A stretch of DNA of 64,000 nt, from positions 13,405,398-13,469,397 of the forward strand of contig OX459105.1 of the NCBI GenBank assembly GCA_949775045.1, written 5' to 3'. Within the stretch, counting starts at the first letter, position 1. Every line of letters starts with the position of its first letter. Under the pieces are notes generated by a model, which worked only from the letters and a program-made list of their open reading frames with translations, ran no database searches and was not told where the DNA came from. Source of the DNA: Metridium senile (lineage: Eukaryota; Cnidaria; Anthozoa; Actiniaria; Metridiidae). The position numbers were made by a program, and so were the translations under genes. Below are positions 35,562 to 56,353 of the stretch, piece by piece.

Positions 35562-36359
35562 AACTTTCCACACAAAGCTTGGTCAGTTTTTTGTATTTTT
35601 TCTTACAAATTTTCGACGATTTCTTGCCACTTAAAGTATTTTTTAAATTACTGTTTTAGTGACTAAAATGATTTAGGAATAAAGCCTATCATAATCGATT
35701 TATTTTTTTGTAATTTGCACTGTACGGAATGTAATTTGCACTGTGTTACACATTTCTGCATTGTGTTACACTTGAACTGCACTGCTCTCAGCCAATTAAA
35801 TTAGAGTAATTTTTTCATGTATATCATTAGCTTTAAAACAATTCCCAAGCTAACATGCTCGCGCTATGCACGTGCACAGTTTGGCGCTAACTTTAATTGC
35901 GGTTCAGTGATTGTTATACGGAAGTTACGTATAACGGAAGTTGTAATACTGTTATCAGTCACGTGATTAGAAGTAAACGTCAGTTGAGAACGCATAGTCG
36001 TTCAACGTGCACGTTTGTGTAAATCGCTGTATTAATGCATTCTTTTCAAAGTAATTCACATCAAAATTCGATAAAACAAATCGAAAATATATTATCTTTC
36101 CTTTAATATAATTATATTTTGAGCTAACATTTGGATTGTTCCTTATTTAATTTTTTGAAAATTTTGGAAACACAAGTTTATATCCATGAAATAAAATTGC
36201 TAGAGTGATTTCCATATGAACATAATGAAAGAATTGGCAAACAATTAGTTGTTGCTACACTGCATCTATTATTTTCTTTTGTTCTTTACCAACAAATACG
36301 AACTAAAAAGTCATTTTTTCTTTCGCGGTCAAATGAAAATCACTCTACAGTGTGGAATA

Positions 36360-36546
36360 TAGTGGAACTCCGCCTTACGGTCACCTGCTTAATACGGCCA
36401 CCCTGTTATTGCGGCCAGTTTTTTAGGTCCCGACGAAATGCATGTTTATACATTTTCTATAATATTTACCCGCTTAATGCGGCCACCCCGTTAATACGGC
36501 CACTTTGGGCTGTCCCTTCGGTGGCCGGATTAACGGGGTTCCACTG
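36360..36546. mobile_element. pogo-like MITE (AGTGGAAC...CGGCC ends), TA duplication
   Basis: TA-flanked element. TAGTGGAACTCCGCCTTACG at the left pairs with CCGGATTAACGGGGTTCCAC at the right; ACGGCCACC repeats lie inside. This end type is frequent in marine invertebrate genomes. Confidence 0.85.
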
Positions 36547-37860
36547 TAGTTATTGAGTGACTATTAGTCATTATCAAAGACAATTAAAGTTGTAATTTAT
36601 GGTTGAGTGATACTCACTGATATTCACTAAATTAGTTAGTATCTATTTTGGTTTTAGTGCTTGGTTTTAGTGTTTTCGTTTTATCAACAAATTAAACTTT
36701 CAAATATAATTTTAACTTATTATATTCTTCTTCTTCTATTTTTCTTATTCTTTAAAGCGAAATATCTTATCAAGCATGCATTTCAGCGTTTCAGCATTTC
36801 ATTCACATGCAGTTGAATGATTTATTGTTTTTCATTATCGATATCCTTTTTTTTATTATCATTATAATTGGAAAGGTTAGTGAATTGTATTGTACAATGT
36901 TATTTTAATAATATATTTGATATGTATTTAAACATTAACAAGTTTTGACAACTTTTTTATCATATTTAAGATAGTTTTTTCTCAAATGCAAATCATTGTT
37001 CAGAGTAAGCAACAAATCAGTTGTCATGCTCTGCACTAGTTTGTCATGCTTGGTCAAATCGAGTTAAAAATAGAAGCTGATACATATTCCGCATTAGTTT
37101 AGAGTCAGGACGTGACGCAGGCAAAGACCACGAGATACGTATACCTAGCTTTGTAAACAGATACATTAATTGAGGTGGTGCCTTTTTTTCGCGCTGACTT
37201 TGTTATCAATCACAGGAAAAATGAAGATGTAATCTTGTAAAAGTTCCTTACTACGGGTATGTCACTATATACTTAAATGTTTGTACTTCACTTGATTTTT
37301 TTTACTTTATATATTTAGTCTCTTTCTCTTTCTCTGTCTCTGTCTCTCTCCTTATGCTCTAATTGCTGTTGCAAATGATGAATCGAAATATTACACCTGA
37401 TCCTGTCTTTCATTCGAGCTTTCTTTTGTTTTTAATATTATTTTATGATGAAAGCTGATCTGTTCTAGATCAACAGTTCTATAAAAATCAAAGCTAGAAG
37501 CGACCAAAACATATATATAAAACCATTCATCCGATTCCCCAGTGCAATTTTAAATAACTTAAATCAAGTTTAAAGTTAGATGAAGTTTGTTTATAATCAT
37601 TTGTATTTAAGATTACTTGATCGAGATGAGATGAGCAGCTAAAACTGATCTGTGTTGCTTTGTGTAGTCCATATGTGGTTCATGTGATCGTAAATGTTTA
37701 TAGTAAGTTTAACCATCAGTGCATGCAGTCGACTTATAATTCGAATAATATTTCGTGGGTTTATATAGTGTGCACTCTCAGCCTAGCTTATAGTCTTTAG
37801 AAAGCATCATAGATACACATAACTTTAAAACTAACAATAACATTACTTACAACACAATAC

Positions 37861-38290
37861 AAGATAACACCGCCATTTTCCGTGTATTTATTCACCAAAA
37901 CAGCATTCGCTCTACTTTGCCTTCCAAACATTACTAAATAATACAACTAAAACTGTGCAATATATTTATTTCTCAATATATCACTTGACGTCATATGGTT
38001 TTGGTTTTCGAATTTTAGCAATAAAGTTACAATTATGAACAAACACAATCATTCTAGAGTACCGTGTATGCAATACAAGATAACACCGCCATTTTCCGTG
38101 TATTTATACTCCAAAACAGCATTCGCAGTACTTTGCCTTCCAAACATTACTAAATAATACAACTATAACTGTGCAATATATTTATTTCTCAATATATCAC
38201 TTGACGTCATATGGTTTTGGTTTTCGAATTTTAGCAATAAAGTTACAATTATGAACAAACACAATCATTCTAGAGTACCGTGTATGCTCC
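37861..38290. repeat. 216-bp tandem duplication
   Basis: AAGATAACACCGCCATTTTC begins at 37861 and again at 38077. The two units differ at only a few positions (for example TTCACC/ACTCC and CTCTACT/CAGTACT). Confidence 0.95.
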
Positions 38291-38374
38291 TGTACTAAAA
38301 CTACACGCAATGCTTCAATTCCTCGCCTGGACGCGCACGTAATCTATATATATCAACAAGACTATGGAGTATAT

Positions 38375-40197
38375 ATAGAGCAAATGCAGTTAAACCATGA
38401 AATACAATCTAAAAAAGTACTAACAAATAGTGGCTATTTTGTCACTATAGCTCAACCAGAACAACTTGATACAAAAGAGTAGAGTACAAACACTAAAAGT
38501 GTGCAACATAAATACCACTAAATACTGCTAAATTATGCAAATTCTTTTGTTCTCTATTGTTTAATCAACACTATTTAGTGGTAAATAGTACAAAGTATTG
38601 CACACTTTTAGTGTTTGTACTCTAATACACAAGAAACCTCATTATCCTTTGTTTTATTATTTATTCTGGGTGAATAGTAGAGTAGACGCACTTAATCTGT
38701 GAAACAAATACTAATTTTAAATACTAAATAGTGGTAATAAAACAATAGAGTGCAAACAATATAACCGTGAAACATTAACAAAAACTAATTTTGCTAAATT
38801 TTGCTAAATTAGTCTATTGTACTAGTCTATTTTGTATAAATTAGTAATTAGTAAATTTAGTGTGCACGTGCAATCACTTAACCGCGATTAAAGTTAGCGC
38901 CAAATTGCGCACGTCCATAATGCGAGCATGGGATTTTGTTTGGAGCTAATTAAAGCATGAACATCTAGAATGCAGCAGTTTGACCTAGTCTAAATATCGT
39001 GGAAATAGTTTCAAGATCCATTACAGAAGCGAATATATGGAGGTCATTGTTACGTTTATTGACGTTTAAAGCCAGCCAGAGTACGTATTTATAATGTGAA
39101 CTACATGCAATAGAGTGAGTAACACTTATTCTTTAGTGTGCCTTGAATTTGCAATAGCGCAAAGGAATGAAGACTCGAAAACGATTTTACTTTGTGTATT
39201 GTGATTAGTTTAGCTTTAGATGTGTCTTGTGTTTTGATTTTGCAGCAGCGCGAAGGAATAGAGACTCGAAAACAATTTCACTTGTGTATTGTGGTTATTT
39301 TAGCTCTAGATGTGACATGTGTCTTGATTTTGCAGCAGCGCCGGCGAAGGAAAATGCACTCGAAAACAATTTCACTTGTGTATTGTGGTTATTTTAGCTC
39401 TAGGTGTGTCATGTGTCTTTATTTTGCAGCAGCGCCGGCGAAGGGAAATGCACTCGAAAACAATTTCACTTGTGTATTGTGGTTATTTTAGCTCTAGGTG
39501 TGTCATGTGTCTTGATTTTGCAGCAGCGCCGGCGAAGGAAAATGCACTCGAAAACAATTTCACTTGTGTATTGTGGTTATTTTAGCTCTAGGTGTGTCAT
39601 GTGTCTTGATTTTGCAGCAGCGCCGGCGAAGGAAAATGCACTCGAAAACAATTTCACTTGTGTATTGTGGTTATTTTAGCTCTAGATGTGTCATGTGTCT
39701 TGATTTTGCAGCAGGGCAAACCAATAAAGACTCAAAAACGATTTTACTTGCATATTGTAGTTATTTTAGCTTTAGTTGTGTCTTGATTTTGCGGCAGCGC
39801 AACCGAATAAAAAGTGATTTTATTTGCGTATTATGGTTATTTTAGCTTTAGTTGTGTCTTGATTTTGCAGCAGCGCAAAAGAATAGACTTAAAAACAATT
39901 TTTTTTTGCATATTGTGCGCTAGGATACTTGGCTGATTGCACGTGCACACTAAATTTAGTCTATTCACGCTTCGACTATTTTTCACTAATTTCTACTAAT
40001 TAGTTTTTGTGTTTCACGGTTATATTGTTTGCACTCTAGAAAACAAATAATGTTTTTACGAAATAGTACTAATTAGTACTAGTTATATGTCACAGATTTA
40101 GTGCGTCTACTCTAGCAACAGTTAGTCACTAAATAGTGACTATTTGTTAGAATTTACTTGATATTACTTCATGGTTTAACTGCATTTGCTCTATAGA
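38375..40197. mobile_element. 1.8-kb element with about 0.4-kb complex TIRs and internal 94-bp tandem repeats
   Basis: ATAGAGCAAATGCAGTTAAA at the left is mirrored by TTTAACTGCATTTGCTCTAT at the right. Further shared inverse blocks are GAGTAGACGCACTAAATCTG-like, ATATAACCGTGAAAC and TGATTGCACGTGCAC. Inside, 39190-39900 is a tandem array with a 94-bp period (GTGTATTGTGGTTATTTTAG recurs at 39284, 39378 and so on). Because 94 is not a multiple of 3, the four overlapping open frames are artefacts. Confidence 0.8.
39190..39900 (+). repeat. 94-bp tandem array with a splice-acceptor-like block
   Basis: About seven to eight units. Each holds TTGATTTTGCAGCAGCG, which looks like a 3' splice site (T-rich tract, then CAG), followed by GAAAACAATTTCACTTGTG. 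Middle units are near-identical; outer units have diverged. Confidence 0.9.
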
Positions 40198-40932
40198 TAT
40201 ATTTTGTTTTGATTTATATTAATTAAGATAACGATTTCTATAATAACTTTAGTGATTTTGACGAGACAATATCCTACAAAACAATATTTTTGCGATTATA
40301 ATTGCTGGTTTTCATATGAAAAAACTCAAATTTTAACTATACCCCGTCTCATGGGAGAGTAACCAAATATAAGGTTATTGACCAAGTTTCAGAACGTTTG
40401 GCTGAATAGAAAAAATTACAAGCTGTACACAAACATGGCGGCTCCATACTTTCTTACCAAAAAAATAGCATGGCAGCAAAAACCTGGTTTGACTTGAATT
40501 TTTGCAAAATTACACAATTTTACCTATTTTTTCACATGAAAGTACTTTTATTATGTTGAGGTCTCTGAAACTGCCTGAAATATTTTTGATGACGTAATTG
40601 CAAACCGAGAATAATGGTTTTTAAACTTTATATTTACATTCTTATTTATGAATATAGGAATTTTTTGAATGCTGTGAATGGATTATAAAACAGTTAAGCA
40701 AATGAGGCTGAATATAATATGATGAAGAATTGAAAAATTACGCAGAGCGAAGGGGTGTTATTGAACAAAAATATATATATATTATATATTGGTACATAAT
40801 ATAATAATATATCGATTATAACAACATTATAATTACATTATATCACAGATCGATTTCAACTTATCAATTAGGCAATAATATGGCTTATATATTCTCTCTA
40901 TGTTTTATTGAATGTGTATATGACTTTTTCAG
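40198..40932. other. Intergenic/5' region of the channel gene
   Basis: AT-rich, no gene seen. Contains one copy of the dispersed GAGAGTAACCAAATATAAG repeat (40360-40420), also found at 41970-42030 in the first intron, and AACATGGCGGCTCC at 40433. Confidence 0.4.
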
Positions 40933-40995
40933 GTATAGTGGCAGCTGCTTGTGTCTCGCGTCTTCACAGAAATCAGTAAAATACAAAATCTGAAA

Positions 40996-51695
<10,700 letters not shown>

Positions 51696-51772
51696 ATAAC
51701 TCGTTCAAGTAGCAGCTCTCGTAATCAAATTCCCACGAAACTGAACTCAAGTATTGTTAAATATTTGTTTTT

Positions 51773-54496
51773 CAGTGTGTTAAGAGAAGATTTCTGTAAA
51801 TACCATGCAAACGCGGCAACACTCAAAAAATCGATTTTGCTCATATTTTAACCATAGGTAGCCCTCAACATGAAACAAGTCATGATGCCTTTAGTTAAGA
51901 AAAATATTGCATATTTTACGAGAAAATCGCAAAAAACGAAATTTCGTCATATCGCTGCTCCGAGACGCTAATTTTTATGTCAACTTTGACGGCCCCGTAT
52001 GGCAAAATTAATTACTTTAATGACTCCAAACTTTCATAATATTATTTAATGACATCTTAACTTTAAACTCAAGCTTTTATAGAAATATTCAGTTACTTAA
52101 AGATATTATTCTATTAGTTTTTCTATGTCATACTTTTCACCTTAGAAAAAGTAGGGTAAAAACAAAAAAATATTTTACTATGTGCAGCACAAAAGTTTTC
52201 AATAATAATCTGGGTTCTGAATGTTAAGGTATTGAATATATAACTGTGAAAAACTCAGCTTGGGTAAATGTAATTGAGCGAAGTTATTGAGCTGCGAACA
52301 TTTGCAAAATCCTGCTTATTATGCATATTTTACTGTCGGCTAACACATTCAATTTGCCAAGTCGCGGACGTGATTTGCATAAATAATCACATTTTCTTTC
52401 TTTTTAGCAGCAAAATGCTATCAAATAAAATCAGTACAACCCAAGCAATGTTTACCTTTTATTTAGTTTTAAAAAATATTGCATGTTTTACGAGAAAAGT
52501 CTCGAAAAACAACATTTCGTCAAATCGCTGCTTCGATCGAGACGCTAATTTTTCTGTCAACTTTGACGGCCTCGTATGACAAAATTAACTACTTTACTGA
52601 TTCCAAAACTTCTTAATATTGTTTATTGACATCTTAAGTTTAAAGTGAAGAATTTACAAAAATATTTAGTTAATTGAAGATATTTATTTAATTTATTTTT
52701 CTATGTGAAATGTTTTGCCTTGTTAAAAGTAGGGCAAAAACAAAAAAAATATTTTACTATGTGCTACTCACAATTTTTCAATATAAATCCGTATTCGGAA
52801 TGTTGAGATATTAAATATATAACTGTGAAAAATTCAGTTTGGGTAAATGTTATTGAGCGAAGTTATTGAGCTGGGAACTTTTGCAAAAGTTTGCTTTCGC
52901 TGCATAGTCTACTGGATACCGTCTACCTGTCTACTGTCGGCTAACCTACTGATCAGTCAAGATAATCAGTCAATCAAGTCGAGAACATTTACATAAACAA
53001 TCACGCTCTCCTTTTTTTTCCTGCGAAAGTTCGGAGCTTAATAACTTCGCTAATTTACATTTATCCAAACTGAATTTTTCACTGTTATATATTTAATACC
53101 TTATCTTTCCAAATACTGATTTTTATTGAGAAAGTTTGAGTAGCACATAGTAAAATATTTTTTTGTTTTTGCCCTACTTTTAAAAAGGCAAAACATTTCA
53201 CATAGAAAAATAAATTAAATAATATCTTCAATTAACTAAATATTTTGTAAATTCTTGACTTTAAACTTAAGATGTCAATAAACAATATTAAGAAGTTTTG
53301 GAATCATTAAAGTAGTTGATTTTGTCATACGAGGCCGTCAAAGTTGACAGAAAAATTAGCGTCTCGATCGAAGCAGCGATTTGACGAAATGTTGTTTTTC
53401 GAGACTTTTCTCGTAAAACATGCAATATTTTTTAAAACTAAATAAAAGGTAAACATTGCTTGGGTTGTACTTATTTTATTTGATAGCATTTTGCTGCTAA
53501 AAAGAAAGAAAATGTGATTATTTATGCAAATCACGTCCGCGACTTGGCAGATTGAATTTTCACATAGAAAAATAAATTAAATAATATCTTCAATTAACTA
53601 AATATTTTGTAAATTCTTGACTTTAAACTTAAGATGTCAATAAACAATATTAAGAAGTTTTGGAATCATTAAAGTAGTTGATTTTGTCATACGAGGCCGT
53701 CAAAGCTGACAGAAAAATTAGCGTCTCGATCGAAGCAGCGATTTGACGAAATGTTGTTTTTCGAGACTTTTCTCGTAAAACATGCAATATTTTTTAAAAC
53801 TAAATAAAAGGTAAACATTGCTTGGGTTGTACTTATTTTATTTGATAGCATTTTGCTGCTAAAAAGAAAGAAAATGTGATTATTTATGCAAATCACGTCC
53901 GCGACTTGGCAGATTGAATGTGTTAGCCGACAGTAGAATATGCATAATAAGCAAGATTTTGCGAAAGTTCGCAGCTCAATTACTTCGCTCAATTACATTT
54001 ACCCAAGCTGAATGTTTCACAGTTATATATTCAATATCTTAACATTCAGAACCCAGATTATTATTGAAAACTTTTGTGCTGCACATAGTAAAATATTTTT
54101 TTGTTTTTACCCTACTTTTTCTAAGGCGAAAAGTATGACATAGAAAAATAAATAAAATAATATCTTTAAGTAACTGAATATTTCTATAAAAGCTTGAGTT
54201 TAAAGTTAAGATACCATTAAACAATATTATGAAAGTTTGGAGTCATTAAAGTAATTAATTTTGCCATACGGGGCCGTCAAAGTTGACATAAAAATTAGCG
54301 TCTCGGAGCAGCGATTTGACGAAATTTCGTTTTTTGCGATTTTCTCGTAAAATATGCAATATTTTTCTTAACTAAAGGCATCATGATTTGTTTCATGTTG
54401 AGGGCTACCTATGGTTAAAATATGAGCAAAATCGATTTTTTGAGTGTTGCCGCGTTTGCATGGTATTTACAGAAATCTTCTCTTAAATCCACACAG
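51773..54496. mobile_element. 2.7-kb nested inverted-repeat element
   Basis: The outer arms (51773-52600 and 53559-54496) mirror each other through TTAAGAGAAGATTTCTGTAA, GCGGCAACACTCAAAAAATC and onward with about 3% mismatch. Inside is a second, more diverged inverted pair (52600-52880 against 53030-53330). One stretch, 53197-53558, is duplicated directly at 53559-53920 (period 362, one mismatch seen). It begins 78 bp after the channel gene's stop codon. Ends CAGTGTG and CACACAG suggest a DNA transposon; no target duplication is clear. Confidence 0.85.
52270..52579 (+). other. Conserved open frame in the left arm (three copies in the element)
   Basis: The frame ends VSKNNISSNRCF..FDGLV and is repeated at 53687-53992 (minus, full length) and 53325-53534 (minus, 69 codons). 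The only ATG gives 54 residues (MLSNKISTTQAMFTFYLVL), just after TTTCTTTCTTTTTAG, which resembles a splice acceptor. Between the outer arms I count eight base differences in this frame: seven silent and one Asn/Ser change. No family recognised. It could still be chance. Confidence 0.3.
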
Positions 54497-54935
54497 TCTA
54501 ATGGTTAATATTCCTCAGGATATTTCAAATCAAAACATGAAATAATGTAACCTACCGATGCACGACACCTCATCCGTGGATTCCAACGGAAATAACTTTT
54601 TATGTAGGGGAGGGGGGTTGATGTTATAGGGGAAGGGGGATTGAGCAGAGCTGCCTTTTCAGTTTGACACAGATTAGAATTATGAAAATAAATGATTATT
54701 ATGATTTTTTTAACAGCAGGCAATCTACATTCAAAACTAAATACACATTAAGAATGAATTTAAGTTCACGTCCCGTTCGCGCCTCCCTCTTGGTTTTCTA
54801 CAACTCTTGTTAACTTTTAAGTTTAAAAACTTTCATTCTTACTTTCATTCGTAATTTATTTTGAATGTAGATTGCCAATACAGTAACTGTTTTTTTAATC
54901 ATTATAATAACCATTTAATAATGATCCCTTTGCAG

Positions 54936-55008
54936 AAATTACTGACGGAGTTTTGTAAAAAAATTGAAAGAAAATATTTTGCAGAATATGGCGACTTTTT
55001 TCCACAAG
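54936..55008 (+). other. Exon-like segment upstream of the SPRY gene
   Basis: CCCTTTGCAG|AAA opens a frame KLLTEFCKKIERKYFAEYGD ending CACAAG|GTTTGA in phase 1, which fits the SPRY-gene exon at 56754. The donor is weak. It would be an alternative to the 56354 first exon. Confidence 0.35.
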
Positions 55009-55336
55009 GTTTGAAACATGCAATAACAAATTAACAATCTGTATGTACTCGAATAAAAGCCGCGGCACTTAAATGTTTTTCGATCTCACTGTCCCCCTTT
55101 TTATCAGGACTACGAATATTGGGGAGATAACTTAATGGGCGAGCGGTGAAATATAATCACTTTGAAGTAAAGAATATAGCTTTTGATAAAAATGTAATTC
55201 AAATGATGTTCTAGAGTAACATTATAGCGTTAAACTGCTTATTCGAGGGCTGCGCTTACTCAGGAGCGGCGCTTATTCGAGTTAATACAGTATAGAAACA
55301 AATTACAATTATTACTTTGTAATTTTCGGGTGGCAT

Positions 55337-55619
55337 AGGTGGCCTAGCGGTTAAATCGCTGGCCTCTCACCGCTGTGGTCCAGGTTCGACTCCCGGCTCG
55401 GGCATGGATTATATGTGAGTTGAGTTTGTTTGATGTGTTCTTCTCTCCTATGTCACGAGGGTTTTTCTCCGGGTTATCCGGTTTTCCTCCTTCCACAAAA
55501 ATGAACATGTGAGCTGCGTTGTGTGCAAAATAATTAACGTAGAGGTAGTGAGTGTGTGTCTGAGTCTCCCCAATTAGCCACTGGCTAAATACATTGAGAC
55601 GTTAAAAAAAAAAAAAAAA
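55337..55619 (+). mobile_element. tRNA-derived SINE with poly(A) tail
   Basis: An A-box-like GGTGGCCTAGCGGTTAA and an exact B box GGTTCGACTCC lie at tRNA spacing. A TTTTTCTCCGGGTTATCCGG body motif, common in invertebrate SINEs, follows, then a LINE-like tail and a run of 16-17 A. Transcribed by RNA polymerase III in such families. A fragment with GTTATCCGGCTTTCCTCC lies at about 62380-62430. Confidence 0.88.
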
Positions 55620-55705
55620 GTGATTTAATAGTTCTTATGTTGTGACTGTTAGTCATTATCAAGACAAGTGTAGTATTTTATGAAGTATTGCTTTTCATTT
55701 TTGTA

Positions 55706-56172
55706 ATTGACTCTCTCGTAAGCGACCACCTCCGGACCAGGAGAAAGTGGTTGCTTACGGGAGATGGTCGCCTACGAGAACCTTAACACTGGAAGCGCAA
55801 ACAGCGATAACCCTATCACATGAAGCCCAAGTGATGCGAAATGTGTAACACGTCTGTCCGGACACATGTTAACAAATTATCAACGAATTTCAAAATTACT
55901 GTATCTTAACTTATTGTTTGGCATTCTTTTTGCGCCACGGTATCTCTGAAGATGCTAAGCTTTAGGTATTACTTCCAAAAGGAAGCAGTAAGAGATGAAA
56001 AACAATGAAATTTAAGTTTAAAACTTGAACACTTAAAGTGGCCGTGGTCGCTCACCAGAGAGGTTTATCGCAGAGTTCACATGGGAAGTAAAACGGAAAT
56101 TGAAAGGGTGATCGCTTTTGGGAGATGGTCGCCTACGAGAGTGGTCGTTCAAAGGTTCACAGAGAGTTAACT
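55706..56172. mobile_element. MITE with GTAAGCGACCAC / GTGGTCGCTTACG-type repeats
   Basis: TTGACTCTCTCGTAAGCGAC at the left faces CTACGAGAGTGGTCGTTC then GAGAGTTAACTGTA at the right. Inner GAGATGGTCGCCTACGAGA copies lie at about 55762 and 56120. Non-coding. Confidence 0.75.
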
Positions 56173-56353
56173 GTACTGATTTAATTTGGTTGAGTAATGA
56201 CTAGATAGTCACCAAATAAAAACTATTAGGTAGCAACTACTAAGTTTTTTTTATATTTCATGGTGTTAGGATTTGCCCTCTAAGGGGCCGGGCATACACA
56301 AAAATTAGGGCATGTACACAATGCAAATTGTATAGTGCTAGGCTATCAAGTAG

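Larger units (their letters stand above)
35830..38965. other. Nested repeat region between inverted CGCACGTGCA blocks
   Basis: 35830-35915 (TTAGCTTTAAAACAATTCCC, GCACGTGCACAGTTTGGCGC, TAACTTTAATTGCGG) reappears in inverse near 38870-38965. Between them are the 36360 MITE, AT-rich sequence with no gene, a TCTCTTTCTC-rich tract near 37320, and the 216-bp duplication at 37861. No coding exon was seen. Confidence 0.55.

Noticed and set aside
39192..39845. Four overlapping similar open frames
   Set aside because: Produced by a 94-bp tandem repeat that changes frame each unit.
55337..55420. A tRNA gene at the GGTTCGACTCC box
   Set aside because: The flanks do not pair as an acceptor stem, and the sequence continues into a SINE body with a poly(A) tail.
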